From Heterobilharzia americana (Eukaryota > Platyhelminthes > Trematoda > Strigeidida > Schistosomatidae): a stretch of 64,000 nt of DNA. The notes under the pieces were generated by a model. It saw nothing but the letters and a program-made list of their open reading frames with translations, did not search any database and was not told where the DNA came from. The stretch is taken from the NCBI GenBank assembly GCA_944470555.2, contig OX104127.1:127535113-127599112 (forward strand). Direction: 5' to 3'. The number at the start of each line of letters is the position of its first letter. Positions within the stretch are counted from its first letter, which is position 1. A program made the translations under genes and the position numbers. Positions 33,505 to 45,767 of the stretch are shown here, one piece after another.

Positions 33505-36244
33505 GAGCTTTCGAATGGATATCATGATATCTCCAAGAACGTAGAAAGCTCTCATACAGTGGGAATCAATCTCCTCCTACAGGATCACGACGGCATGATT
33601 CAGCTCAAAAGGAGAGAAAGCCACAATCGCTCAGTGCCAGTCTATGCACCTACAAATGATGCTGATGAGGAGAATAGGGAGGAATTCCGCAGACAACTGC
33701 AATCAGTACTAGACAAGACCCCACTCCAGTTAGTGACATGAAAATTCTGATGGGTGACATAAATTCCAAACTAGGAGCGGGCAACACAGGAATACAACTC
33801 GTCATGGGTTGAATGGCACTCGGTGAAATTTTCCGCGCATTCAATGATTTAGTGATAGAAGGCAGTGTCTACAGACACAAATATATTCACAAAGCGACAT
33901 GGGCATCGCTAGACGGATGCACTAAAATCAGATCGACTCCATCTCAACGTGAAGAAAGTGCAGACGCAGCCTACAGGACACAAGATGAAGAAGAGGAGGA
34001 GGTGTAGGTTCACACCGCTCACCATCTAGTGCAAAGAACCGACCTCCAAAATCAAGTTGAAAGCATCCAAAGAAGTTGATGATGAACCACAGTTCACGTT
34101 CAACACCCAGGAACTGAGGGACAGAACTGCCAAGAAGATCTTCACGTCAGCCATCAAGACAAAATGGGAGACGTTGGGCAACATCCTTGAGGAAACCGGC
34201 ATGGAAGAACACTGCTACTCTTTGAAAGCTGTGTGGAGGAAAACCTGCATAACCGTGTTGAGAAGGAAGGGGAAACAAGACGAGGAATGAATCTCGACAG
34301 GCACGTGGAAGCTGATAGATGAGATGGTGAAGCGGAGGATAAACCAGTGCAAGGATGCACAACGAAAAGAACTGGGCACAAGGTGTAAAACAGTGGGCGA
34401 AGAAGTGAAGAGGAGTGCACGGAAAGACGAAAGACACCTCTACGACACGCTGGCAAGCGAAGCAGAGAGGGCTGTAGGTAGAAGAGACCTGACAACGTTG
34501 TATCAAGTAACCAGGTTGCCATTTCGAAACAGATAAGCAGATGAATTCAATAAAAGAAGGTGAAAGAAACTTAGTTACCAAGGCGGTGGGACAAAAGAAA
34601 CAATGGGCTGACCACTTCAAAAAACTCTTGAATCGACCACAACCTGCACTTCTTCCAGAAATACCACCTGCAGCGGCAGAACTGCCAGTGAACACAGGCC
34701 CTCCGACAAAAGCAGAAGTGAAGCCCTGAATGCAATAAAGTTGCTGAACTCCGGCAAAGCGCCAGGTCCAGATGGAATTCAACTAGAGGCACTGAAAACA
34801 GATGCGGAGACAAAAGCGGACATGTTGACACCACTACTCCAGAAGGTCTGGAAGGAAGGGAAGGTACCTGCCCATTGATTGGAAGAAGGGCTACCTTGTC
34901 AAAACCCCGAAGAAGGGAGACCTCAGTGCTTGCAAGAACCAGCGCGGAATCACTCTCCTGTCCACCCCAAGCAAAATATTTAGCGCATCATCCTGGAGAA
35001 GCTAAAGGATGCACTGGATTCAAAACTACGACCAGAACAGGCAGGCTTCAGGAATTACAAATCATGTGCGGACCAAATTGCAACGCTTGGCATCATCATG
35101 GAACAGAGTATAGAATGGCAGTCAACTCTACGCCTCAACTTTGTCGACTTTCAGGACTTCAAAAGCGTCGACCGGGAATGAGCTTGGAAACTGCTTCAAC
35201 ACTACGGTTTACTGCTGCAAACTTTATTAGCCTCATTCAACAACCATATTACGACGCCACATACCAAGTAATTCACAACGAGAAGCTCATTGACGCCTTC
35301 GAAGCAAAGGCAGGAGCAAGACAAGGTTGTTAACCATCACTCATGATCTTCCTGACTGTGGTGGACTGCATCATGCGGCAAACAGTGACGAGCGAGAATG
35401 TGGGCATATGCTGGACAGATGAAAAGACAATAAAAGGTTTGGATTTCGCCGATGATTTATGTTTAGTGTCGCACAAACTCGGAAATCTACTGGCAGAAAC
35501 TGGTAAGTTGAAAGAGGGTGCAGCGAGGGAAGACGGGATCTCGAGTGAACGTAGAGAAGACGGAGGTGATGATGATACCCAACCAATCTCCATCCACGGG
35601 AGAAACCTAAGGGAAGTTGTCTTTTTCACCTAAATATGCAGCATCGTTTCAACCACAGGCGGCACAGACACAGAGGAGGATTTCAAAACCAGGATCGGAA
35701 AAGCAAGACAGGCATTCAATAATCTGAAATCGGTGAGAAGATCGACTTCACTCGGCATAAAGCGTGAACAAGATCCGCATTTTCAACACCAGTGCCAGTC
35801 AAGTAAGTGCTTCTAAGTGTCTCAGAAACTCGGAGCGTCATGAAAAGCATTTCCATTAAACTACAGACATTCATCAACAGCTACCTCCTACGCCCGCTTG
35901 ATACTGAAGATTAGATGGCCAGAAAGAACGGACAACAAGGAATGCTGGCCTGGCAATAAGCTAATCAAGAACCTATCGCCCAACAAATATGTAGAAGAAG
36001 GTGGAGATAGACTGGATTGAGCCTACACTGAGAAGACCTATTAGGGACATCATGTGGCAGGACCTCAAGTGGGAATCAAGTGAGAAACGACGAGTTGGGA
36101 GGCCGAGGATGACATGGAGATCATATGAGGAACAAATGAAAGCTTATGGGCGGTGGTAGAGCCAAGTTAAGAGGACTGCAGAGAACAGAGCTGAATGAAG
36201 GCATGCTACTGAAGCCCCATGTTCCAGTAGGAATCCCAGGAAGC
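33505..36244 (+). mobile_element. RTE-like non-LTR element G, 5'-truncated and inactive
   Basis: Plus strand, same family as element H. It starts inside the endonuclease (piece 33460-33741, with VPVYAPTNDADEENREEFRR) and continues through the linker (34057-34290, 34324-34536, 34541-34729). RT follows in broken frames (34740-35333), with SIEWQSTLRLNFVDFQDF and later FADDLCLVSHKLGN (35440-35480), where the catalytic FADD is kept. The C-terminal segment (ISIHGRNLREV, IVSTTGGTDTEEDFKTRIG, GRPRMTWRS) runs to about 36244. The 3' end matches element H but lacks the ATT-type tail. The right part (from 35525) is repeated at 45768-46487 by the tandem duplication. Confidence 0.8.
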
Positions 36245-37235
36245 CCCCTCATTTCTGCTTTCTGCAGCCTCCTCGAGAAAACGGCTCAGGTCTGCCGTTG
36301 GTCGTCAGTCACCTGTTGCGAAACTGCCCCAATTGCTGAGTCAGTGAATCGATGGGAATACTCAAAGGGGCATCGAGAACGTGACGCCCAAACACGGGTG
36401 TGTCTGAGGTGCCTCAACCTCAGAGAAAGCAGTCTAGCCACGTTGCCCGAAAGCATGCTCCTGGTAGTGTCTCGAAGTGGATCCGTGAGTGTTCTTATAA
36501 CAGAGGCACAATTGGACATAAACTTTCGGTGACAACTAGTAAGGTCATTCAAAGTGTGAAACTGATTTACGGTGGTCGGCATTGGCTGGTTCATGATTGC
36601 CACCACTTGATGTGTCAATGGGCGTACACCTTTGCTGTAAATAGAGCACGCAAGGAAGCTGACCGATTCAACTTGTGCTTCACATTTCTGTATGTTGACT
36701 GTGGTGCAATACTTTCTCACTACGTCGCATGCGAGGTCGAGATGTTCAAGGTGATCTTCCCTACTTGGACTTCCAATAAAAGTCATCGATGTAGACAGTG
36801 ACGCAATCCAAACCACGGAAGTTGTCATTCATAAAGCGCTGGAATGTTTGTGCTGCATTCCGAAGATCACAAGGCAGGCGTAGGAATTTAAACGGTCAGA
36901 ATAGAGTAGTAGTAGCCGTTTTTGTGATATCTTCGTCTGTCTTAGGTATCTGATTGTACGCTTAGACGGGGTGGATTTTGAAGAGTATGTTCATTCTCCG
37001 TAGAGTCGTAATCAAGTCGTAGATATGAGGTACCAGCTAGCGGTCCGATGTTGCTTTGGCGTTAAGCCGTTGGTAAGCACCGGTCGGAAGCCGATCGTTG
37101 CCATCCTTTTTGGGAACCATGTGCTATGGTGATACTCAGGGACTGTTCAGCGGTTTGATAATGCCTACCTCAGGCATGTGATCGAACTCGCTGTTGGTGT
37201 GTTGAGCGTTCCAAAGCTTAATAACACCATTATGT
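36245..37235 (-). mobile_element. Gypsy (CsRn1-like) relic: RT and RNase H, copy 1
   Basis: Minus strand. From 37190 down: EFDHMPEVGIIKPLNSPWV, MVPKKDGND, VPHIYDLITTLRRMNILFK, then AAQTFQRFMND and the catalytic YIDD near 36800. Then KEEHLEHLDLACDVVRKY-type connection sequence (36286-36828 piece), PTTVNQFHTLN, CASVIRTLTDPLRDT, and RNase H start FTDSAIGAVSQQVTDDQRQ. FSRRLQKAE lies near 36260. Frames are shifted several times. It abuts the 3' end of RTE G. Protease and integrase are missing. Confidence 0.8.
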
Positions 37236-37706
37236 GCAGAAATTCATAAAAATATTTTCCTGATAAAATGTTTTTTTCTACACTGTGCAAATTTTTAGTG
37301 GAAATAATCAACATTCACAACTAAGACTTCCCGTAATCTATCTAAATCTCTAAAAGTAACCCGAAACTGAACATAATTCAACATGTATGTACAGGGTTGG
37401 CAACGTTTCAGACATACTCAAGGAACAGTTTTAACCACAGCATCAGCATCCTGACTGGTCGTCCTCAAGTTTTCTAGTCACTAAAGGTTTTTCAATAGCT
37501 GAATCCCGAAGGCGACTCCCCCATCTTAAAATATATTTGTGCATATATGGAGAATAATGTCCATTAGATTTTCTCGTTGACTGGAATCAGAAAGTCTCAA
37601 GGCAATTAACATTTCGACACTGCAACTTTCAATGATTTTTGTTTTACTTCTTGGATTGGAGTAATTTGCTTGGGGCGGTTACTGAAGTGTGTCCGGGCGT
37701 GACTTT
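37236..37706 (+). promoter_or_regulatory. Upstream region of RPL15, copy 1
   Basis: About 470 bp of AT-rich sequence between the gypsy relic and the RPL15 5' UTR. The promoter should lie here; no element can be named with confidence. Identical in copy 2 as far as I can see. Confidence 0.35.
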
Positions 37707-37752
37707 GTGAGTTTCTTGGTGTGGTTAGTTTATTCTTTAATATGTCCTACAG
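37707..37752 (+). other. Candidate 46-nt 5' UTR intron of RPL15, copy 1
   Basis: GTGAGT donor at 37707 and TCCTACAG acceptor ending at 37752, 11 nt before the ATG, with a T-rich middle. It could be a small 5' UTR intron, or the acceptor alone could be used for spliced-leader addition. Not provable without transcripts. Confidence 0.5.
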
Positions 37753-37763
37753 CTATAGCAAAA

Positions 37764-38412
37764 ATGGGTGCTTACAAATTCATGCAAGAGCTATATCGTC
37801 GTAAGCAGTCGGATGTCATGCGTTACATACAGCGCATGAGATGCTGGGAGTATCGTCAAACTCATGCAATCGTCCGACTAACTCGACCATCACGGCCTGA
37901 TAGAGCCAGAAGACTTGGTTACAAGGCTAAACAAGGTTTTGTGATCTATCGCATACGCATACGTCGTGGTGGGAGGAAGCGTCAAGTCCCGAAAGGACAA
38001 CCCTGCGGTAAACCAACTAATGAGGGTGTAAATCAACTGAAAAATCAGCGCTCAATCCAAGCTGTTGCCGAGGTAATTTCGATTGTCACTTTAAACCGTT
38101 TCTTAGGAACGTGTAGGTCGTAAGTGTGGGTCACTCAGAGTTCTGAATTCCTACTGGGTTGGCGAAGATAGCACATTTAAATTCTACGAAGTCATTTGTG
38201 TAGATCCGTTCCACAAGGCCATCAGACGAGATCCTGAAGTTCGATGGATTTGTAAGGCCCATCAAAAACACAGAGAAATGCGTGGATTGACATCAGCCGG
38301 TTACAAGTCCAGAGGACTTGGTAAAGGACATAAGTTCCACAAAACAATTGGTGGTTCTAGACGTGCCAACTGGAAACGTATCAACACTGTTGAAATGCGA
38401 CGAAAGCGTTGA
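37764..38412 (+). CDS. RPL15: Ribosomal protein L15 (eL15), copy 1
   Basis: Large-subunit ribosomal protein eL15, a cytosolic 60S component that binds 28S rRNA. Two exons, 37764-38072 (103 codons) and 38107-38412 (101 codons plus TGA), joined across a 34-nt phase-0 GT..AG intron (38073-38106), give 204 residues, the usual family length. Landmarks: N-terminal [73 protein letters not shown] across the splice, [49 protein letters not shown] and [12 protein letters not shown], ending in Arg-rich RRKR. The ATG at 37764 is chosen because the conserved protein starts there; an open extension upstream crosses the candidate UTR intron. No lesion is visible. Transposon relics lie on both sides. Confidence 0.97.
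38073..38106 (+). other. 34-nt intron of RPL15, copy 1
   Basis: GTAATTTCG donor and TTTCTTAG acceptor; removal restores the conserved [12 protein letters not shown] reading. Confidence 0.92.
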
Positions 38413-39834
38413 TCACTTTAGTTCAATACATATTTGCGGCACCGATCTCCTTGTTCTTGATCCGAGGTGTGGGCTCACTGGCTTACAACTGAGCATAACT
38501 GACAGCTTGTCAAGTTCTTCATGTGTCGTGCATGTCGCTACATATAACTATAGATTATAAAAAAGGTGGTTCGGGGCCACTAGCTAAATGCCATCGAATT
38601 AATCCAATGACAGTTGCTCGGTGCATCGGATAGACTTCATGACTCTTCGTTGAGTGTATATACCGGGTCCTCAGCTGTATACATCTAGGGGCACAAGAAG
38701 GAAGCTCACACCAACTTACTGGCTCGCTCTTGGGCTCATAACAGCAACACCGTTAGAGTTGTGCTAATATAGTACAAGCCACTTGAATTTATTTAGTTGC
38801 GTCCACAGTGACGTACTAAAAACCTCACTCGGTCTGGCTCTATAGTCAAAGGTGTTTCAACGTATAACGATAAGAAAACTGATGGAATAGATGACTACGA
38901 GCTATTGGATGAATGAGAAATGCATTGGGCAAACTCATGTGTGAACACAGTGCGACTCAAAGAATGACGCGTTTGTTTCAGTGTCACCATTCTCGATCAC
39001 ACTTGATATGATATCATGTTTTAGAAACTGCCAAAGCCGCTGGTGTCGCACGGAAGTCTAGTGTCAGCCACCAACGTCCAGCGAATTTTTAGTTGATTCC
39101 CAACCAAACTAACTAATGGAGAAGATACGATGGACGTGTATCGGGGTCGAAAGATCGGAGTCCCAAAACAAAAAAAATATACCTAATTAGTAGATAATCC
39201 GCTATTTAAGATAATGGTTTTGGTTGACTGATCCACCGTCTCTGTCTAACTGTAGATGTGACCACATAAGGTTCGAAGAAGAGTTTAATAGCCACAGTTG
39301 GGTTGGGGAGTCCACCACAACAAGAGAGACCCGTTGCTTGCCAATCGTATCAGATGAAATAGCAAATGGAGCAATCACAGGTTAAGTAGTGAAAAGCGAA
39401 ACAATCAAGTATTACTAGGATCCATGTTAAGGTTTTCATAGGGAGTAACTGTACGTCTCAATAAGTTTGATGAGTCTCAGGAAGCTTGGTGGGTGGCAAT
39501 AGGACTGGACTAAATGTATTTCAGCATAGCAACCATTGCTTGTCTATTTTACTCATGTGGTTAGCTAAGTCAGGCTTCGGTTAGCATCATCTCTGACTGA
39601 TATCAGTCGTTTATTATCCCACTCTTCGAGAAAGGAATTAAAATGTGATAGATTAGCATATTTGTAACCCGTGTGACTAACTGACGCGTAATTGGGATTC
39701 ATGAATAGCAAACCGAAAAAAATGAGATGGGTTCCAGACCTGATCCTGAATAGACATCGATGACATATCTACCTTAGGTCTGTCGCTGTAGAAACAGGCG
39801 TGCATACTGCAATATGGTGCTTATCTTATTTTGG
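38413..39834. other. Downstream of RPL15, no recognised gene, copy 1
   Basis: Holds the RPL15 3' UTR at its left end, then unassigned AT-rich sequence. No other gene seen. The same stretch recurs at 48656-50077. Confidence 0.4.
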
Positions 39835-40340
39835 AAGTTGGGGATTGCATTTGACTCAGTCTGTGAAGAGTTCTGTTGGCGATGTCTCAATGAAAAGGAT
39901 ATTTGACAACTACACTTTACTGAAGCTTCTATAACCCAACACCTGTACTCTAAGCAGAGCTTACTGTGAAGTATTTACGTTGAGTGGTGTCTGTTACTGG
40001 TATCCATTCATCGCATCTTAATTTAACTTTTTTCATTGGTTTTATAATGAACATCTCTCTCTTTGACTATACAGACATTTCTCTCGTAATTGGTCAATCG
40101 ATTTCGAATACACAGACAACGTAGTTCTCTAAGGTTAAGAAGCTGATATTACATAGAGTCATCTAGTCAGTGGATGACAATTTGAGAAGTGCAGATTTCT
40201 TTTTTATGACTGGGCTTCAGTAATAACCTGGCCGATAATAGGTGTGGTAGTCGGGTGTACTGGCCACTTGATCTACATAATTAGCTTAATCAGCTCTCGT
40301 GATTGGTTTTTGAACCGATCAAAGAGGTGCATATTTATTT
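39835..40340 (+). mobile_element. Decayed RTE-like reverse transcriptase fragment, copy 1
   Basis: Plus strand. ATTTGACTCAGTCTGTGAAG gives AFDSVCEEFCWRCLNE, matching the RT FDSVDRE-type motif. About 200 nt further, GATTTCGAATACACAGACAA gives DFEYTDN at the catalytic Y-x-D-D site, now changed. Then CTGGCCACTTGATCTACATA and on gives HFTYLGSLISSRGLVSE in part shifted frames, typical of the post-palm region of a common trematode RT element. A different family from G and H. Heavily mutated. Confidence 0.55.
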
Positions 40341-43019
40341 ACGCATCATTCTAATCCCAACTATCGTACCCCGTTTCGTTGTTCGCTTTCTTTCCGTCTA
40401 GTGGCTTTCCATAGATTCTAATTTCGCATTGCCTTTCTCTTGTCCTTGATCTTGGTGCCTAATGTCTGAATGCACTGATCCAGTCTTAACTAACTTAACT
40501 GTTCTACAGTAATGTCGGGTTCGGTATTGCTATAGACTAACCGATGAGTGGACTATGATCATGGCTGCTCTGGTCGACTTGCAATGTAGCTGAAATAAAT
40601 TTACAGGTGTGTACTATTGGATCATCAGAATTGTGTATCCATGTTAACCTGAATGATAGATTTATCTGTATCGTCACGAATGACATTCTCAATCATAATG
40701 TCACAACAGGATAAGGAATTTTATACAGTTCAGTGACAAGGCAAGAAGTGCATAAACATAATAAGAGCAGCAGAATGATGTACGTGTGTCTTTCAGCATT
40801 TTTGTAGTAAATATCTATTCCATGCTTGCTATTGACAGTCCAACAGATTCCTGAATGTACATGACTTTCGACTACTAGCAAACGTTCATTATGAGTAACA
40901 AATTCTGTCACTTAACCACGTTCAACAGAATGATGGGATTGAACCAATGTAGTGTTCAAAAGTAGTGAAGTATTGCTCAAAAGAACTATTTCTGGTTGGC
41001 GAATTGCAGTCCTTTGAACATAAGCTTTGTCAGAATGATGCGTGATTCCATCTAAGTACAAAACATAGCTTTAGGATTGGTTGTCATTTATAAATAGGTT
41101 TAACAAGTGAGTTTCCATACTTACCGTTTGCCATCATCAGCATCTGATGAAGACTAAATCCCAATACGGAATTTTTGTTTGGTGCTTGCTAACATCTCTT
41201 GTATCAGAAAGAAGATAATTAAGCGTCCTTGATTTTAGCATAATGTACAACTATAGACCTGCGTCTATAGAAAGTAATTATTAGCGTTGTTGGTTTGTGG
41301 GAAGCTGGAAGACAAACTTATCAACGTACAGGCTGGCACAGTGGTTCATCAATATAAGATATCATCTACTTACATGGCTTAGATCAACATTTAGAAGAGA
41401 TGTATCATCAACTGCGACCATGTTCTTTGGAGGCTACTTTCAGTTTGTTATCAGTGTATTTCCACCATTCCTCATGTATCTTAGAATCATGAGGTAAGCG
41501 GGGTTGACGTTACTCTCATAATACTGAGTAATTAAAGTCAGCTCACAAGGTTGTGAAATATTGTCTGTGGTAACTAGAGCATGTTACGTGTACCTAGTTA
41601 TTGACCACTTTATAACCTGTTATGCTACCTAGAGAGTCAAATTAGAGGAGTATCAGTAAATTTAAATAAGGACATAAAAGCATTTTATGGAATTACACTG
41701 CTGACAAATTTATACGTTAACTGATCAGTGTATGCAATGCAGACGGGGTGTATATTATAGACTGATATAATTTTAACAAACTATATAGATCCACTTGTCA
41801 TACTGGGAATTATAAAAATGTGATATGCTCCTTATATTCTAGCATTGTTTGTACCTGCTATCTTTTAGTTTTTTACCAGTACCATTGTAGTTCTCTTCAT
41901 TTCTCTTAGTTATACTAATTTGAATGAATAATCAGTCATGATAAGCCTTATAATGTTCCTTCCTTTAACTAGAAATAGTGAGTCCACAGATGTAATATAT
42001 TTTCAGTTCTTGCTAGTGACTTATTGCTTGTTGTTATCACTTATTTTGAGTTTTCCGGTGATTTCCACTTTTTTTTAAACATTTACATTTTTTTTCCATA
42101 AACTCTTGAAATACACATTACGCAATGTCTGGTTTTTTGTTGGACATTGTTCACTGAAATCCTTATGCGAGTTCTCCCAACTTCGTGACTCAAATCTCGA
42201 TTTCTCAGAGTTGTTCCTAATCGGCCGGACAGATTAAGAATTTACGGTAGCCTCAAGTGCAGTAATATCTTCTAGGTAGCTGCTGAAAGTCAATTCTTAG
42301 GTTAGTCGAGTTTTAGAACAAGTTTAGTGAACATGCCCAGTTGTTTTAGATAAGTTTTCATTTTCATCGCCTCAGTTTCTAAGAAATAACTGTCATTCAT
42401 AACCACCTACGTAACAGTTGATTGTTGTGTAAAGCCTCTTAAAATCGGTTCACTGGAGAGTACTAGTCGATGTAGATGGTGTGATGCTCCTCAATCGAAA
42501 TTTCAAGATTAGCAGTTGCTGATCACACCATTCTCTTTCAAACAGATGTTTTTGAATGTTCAGTTGGAGTAGAAACTTTCAGGTTATCTGTCTTTCTGAA
42601 ATTTCATTTAGGCTAGAAGCATAGGACATCATACTGATTATGATTTGCGGAGGCTCTCACTATTAAACATATTCAACCTGACCTATATACTCAGAAAGAC
42701 ACTGTAATCAACCTTTCTTTACCTTGGTTAATGTACATAATTTTTCGCATGTGTATGTATATAGTCTTCCTTTTTTATTGCATCATCTCGTAAGTTGCTT
42801 ACTGGCTGTTAATCACTCAACGATTTTCCAGTTTTTCATATAATTACGTAACTTCTTCTTTTATACTGGTATTTGTTTGTTTCCCTTCCCCTCCACTTCA
42901 CAGCTCCGGAATTTGCTATCTTATCACGTATAGATTACGGTAGTTTTAACTAGGATCTGTTATTATGATTCCAAGGATTTCAAGTCTTTATCCTGCAAAT
43001 GTCTTTGTTCCTGCATTGA
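40341..43019. other. No recognised gene, copy 1
   Basis: AT-rich 2.7 kb, no domain recognised. The plus-strand open frame 41297-41497 is hydrophobic and resembles nothing I know. Same as 50584-53262. Confidence 0.4.
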
Positions 43020-43034
43020 TCAAAGTACATAATA
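43020..43034. repeat. RTE H target-site duplication, left copy within unit 1
   Basis: TCAAAGTACATAATA, identical to 56501-56515. Its partner is found only at the far end of the second unit. Confidence 0.8.
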
Positions 43035-45767
43035 ATAATCATTATTATTTGTCCCTTGGGTTCCTAATGGAACATAGGGCTTCAGTAGCACGTCTCTACT
43101 CCACTCTATTCTCTGCAATCTTTTGAACCTGGCTCCACGACAGCCCACAAGCTCTCATTTCCTCCTCGCACGATCTCCTCCATGTCACTCTCGGATGGCC
43201 AACTCGTCGTTTCCCATCTGGGTTCCACTCGAGGGCCTGACGTGTGATGTCCCCAGTCGACTTTCTCAGTGTATGCCCAATACATCTCCACTTCCTTCCA
43301 GTGCATATTTGTTGGGTGATAGGTTCTTGGTTGGTTCGTTGACAACCAGAGTTCCTTGTTGCTTATTCTTTCTGGCCATCTGATCTTCAGTATTGAGCTA
43401 GCGTAGGCAGTTGTTGATGAATGTCTGTAGTTTATTGGAAATGCCTTTCGTAACGCGCCAAGTCTCTGAACCATACAGGAGCACTGACTTGACGTTGGTG
43501 TTTAAAATCCGGATGTTGTTCCACATGCTGAGTACAGAAGATCTCCACACTGGTTTCAGGCTAATGAACGCCTGCCTTGCTTTTCCGATTCTGACTTTGA
43601 CATCGTCTGTGCCACCTGTAGTTGAAACAGTGCTGCCTAGATAGGTAAAGGAGGCTACTTCCTTTAGGTTTCTCCCGTTGATGGTGATTGGAGTTTGTTG
43701 TTGTTGGAGTTGTTGGTACGGTATCTTCATCACCTCTATCTTCTCTATATTCACTTGAAGTCCCGAATTCGCTGCCTCTTCTGTCAACTTGTTAGTTTTC
43801 GCCTGTAGATCTTCAAGTTTGTGTGACATCAGATACAAGTCATCGGTTAGATCCAAGTCTTCTAGGTTCTTTTCCGCAGTCCAGCCAGTGTATCCCCCTC
43901 TTCTCGCTCCCCACTGTCTGCTGCATGATCCAGTCGACCACAATCAGGAATATCATGGGAGATAGTAGGCAACCTTGTCTCACTCCTGTCTTCACTTCAA
44001 AAGCATCACTGAGCTGAGCTTCCCATTGTGAATTACTTGACATATGGCGTCTTCATATAGTTGTTGAATGAGGCTGATAAAAGTTTGCGGTATTCCGTAG
44101 TATTGAAGCAGTTTCCGAATTACCTCTCGGTCGACGATTTCAAAGGCCTCAAAGTAGATAAAGTTGAGGTGTAGAGTTGACTGCCATTCTATACTCTGTT
44201 CCATGATGATGCCAAGCGTTGCAATTTGGTCCGCACATGATTTGTAATTCCTGAAGCCTGCCTGTTCTGGTCGTAGTTTTGAATCCAGTGCATCCTTTAG
44301 CTTCTCCAGGATGATGCGCTAAATATTTTGCTTGGGGTGGACAGGAGAGTGATTCCGCGCTGGTTCTTGCAAGCACTGAGGTCTCCCTTCTTCGGGGTTT
44401 TGACAAGGTAGCCCTTCTTCCAATCAATGGGCAGGTACCTTCCCTTCCTTCCAGACCTTCTGGAGTAGTGGTGTCAACATGTCCGCTTTTGTCTCTGCGT
44501 CTGTTTTCAGTGCTTCTGGCGGGATTCCATCTGGTCCTGTTGCTTTCCCGCATTTCGGTAGCTTTATGGCGTTCAGGACTTCCACTTTGTTGGAGGATTT
44601 GTGTTCACTGGTAGTTCTGTGGCTGGGCTGCAGGTGGTGGTCGATTCAAGAGTTTTTTGAAGTGGTCAGCCCATTGTTTCCTTTGTTTCTCTCCTTTGAT
44701 AATTGAATTTCCGTCATCATCTTTTATTGGTTTCGTCTGCGTTGATCTCTTCTCAGATAATAACCTGGTTATTTGATACAATGTTGTCAGATCTCTCCTA
44801 CCTGCAGCCTGTTCTGCTTCACTTGCCAGTACTTCATATGAGTGTCTTTCGTCTTTGCGTGCACTCTTCTTCACTTCTTTGTCCACTGTAGTGTTTTATA
44901 CATTGTACTCAGTCCCGCTTCTCGTTGTGCATCCTTGCACTGGTTTATCTTCTGCTTCACCATCCTCCTCTCCCTGCTCTATCAGCTTCTATGTGTCCAT
45001 CGAGATCCATTCCTTATCTTTTTTCTTCTTCCTTCCTAATACGGTTGTGCAGGTTTCTTTCCACATCTCTTTCGAAGACTCCCAGTGTTCTTCCATACAG
45101 GTTTCTTCAGGGATGTTCCTCGATATCTCCCATTTTGTCTTGATGGCTGCCGTGAAGATTTTCTTTGTAGTTCCATCCTTCAGTTTCCGAGTGTGGTACC
45201 TGAATTGAGGTCTATCACCAGCTTCCTTGAAGGCTTTTAACTTGATTTGGAAGGTTCCTTGCACCAGATAGTGAGTGGTTTGAACCTACATCTGCTCCTC
45301 TTTTTGACCTTGTGTCCAGTAGGCTGCATCTCCACTTTCTTGAGATTGAGATAAAGTCGATCTGATTTTTTGTGTAGTGTGTCCTGGTGTCTGGTGAAAT
45401 CCATGTAGCTTTGTGGATATCCTTGTGCTTGTACACAGTGCTTCCAATGACCAAATCGTTGGATGCACAGAATTCTGCAAACAGTTCTCCATTTTCGTTC
45501 ATTTCACCAAGCGCTTCTCTGCCCATGGTTAGTTCTCTTCTTGTGTTGTCCCCTCCCAGTTTGGCATTCATGTTGCCCACTAGAATTTTGATATCGCCAA
45601 CTGAGGTCTTGTCCAGTGTTGATTGTAGTTGTCTGTAGAATTCCTCCTTTTTCTCTTGCTCTGCATTATTTGTAGGTGCATAGCATTGTATGATTGTGAC
45701 CTTTCTTCCTTTTGAGTTGAATCTTGCTGTCATGATCCGGATCCTGGAGGAGATTGGTTCCCACTGC
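43035..45767 (-). mobile_element. RTE-like element H, copy 1, cut off at its 5' end by the duplication junction
   Basis: Minus strand. From the 3' tail (AATAATAATGATTATT, about 43035-43052) through the C-terminal domain (43106-43474), RT (43398-44553), linker (44605-45264) and the endonuclease (45215-45829 frame) to 45767, where it joins RTE G sequence. RT pieces: SIEWQSTLHLNFIYFEAFE, GVRQGCLLSPMIFLIVVDWI, and the catalytic site reading LTDD instead of FADD, so inactive. The C-terminal segment has GRNLKEVASFTYLGSTVST and VKSVLLYGSETW. Missing the first roughly 490 nt of the endonuclease side that copy 2 has. Confidence 0.85.

Larger units (their letters stand above)
35525..45767. repeat. Tandem duplication unit, copy 1 (10,243 bp)
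   Basis: Every position here recurs at +10,243. The unit starts inside RTE G and ends inside RTE H, and contains the G 3' part, a gypsy relic, RPL15, an RTE-like RT fragment and most of H. Substitutions seen by eye against copy 2 are at 35527, 35539, 36671, 38649, 43851, 43979 and 45283; no indels noticed. Confidence 0.95.

Noticed and set aside
34147..34782. 211-codon minus-strand open frame
   Set aside because: It lies antisense to the recognisable linker/RT part of RTE G and has low-complexity Phe/Ser/Leu composition typical of an antisense shadow.
37689..37763. In-frame upstream extension of RPL15 giving a longer N-terminus
   Set aside because: It starts at a GTG, runs through a plausible 46-nt UTR intron, and the eL15 family starts at MGAYK. 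The ATG at 37764 fits the 204-residue family length.
38318..38560. 80-codon open frame over RPL15 exon 2 (and its duplicate 48561-48803)
   Set aside because: It is an out-of-frame shadow of the conserved RPL15 coding exon.
41144..41150. CTGATGA as a hammerhead core between RPL15 and RTE H
   Set aside because: No GAAA block and no pairing stem II follows at the right distance.
41297..41497. 66-codon hydrophobic open frame downstream of RPL15 as a membrane protein gene
   Set aside because: Too short, no recognisable family, no splice or start context, in AT-rich non-coding DNA.
43035..43060. ATT-type microsatellite at the 3' end of RTE H as an independent satellite
   Set aside because: It is the normal simple-repeat tail of an RTE element and sits next to the target-site duplication.
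44855..45208. 117-codon plus-strand open frame (and duplicate 55098-55451)
   Set aside because: Antisense shadow of the RTE H linker coding region on the minus strand.
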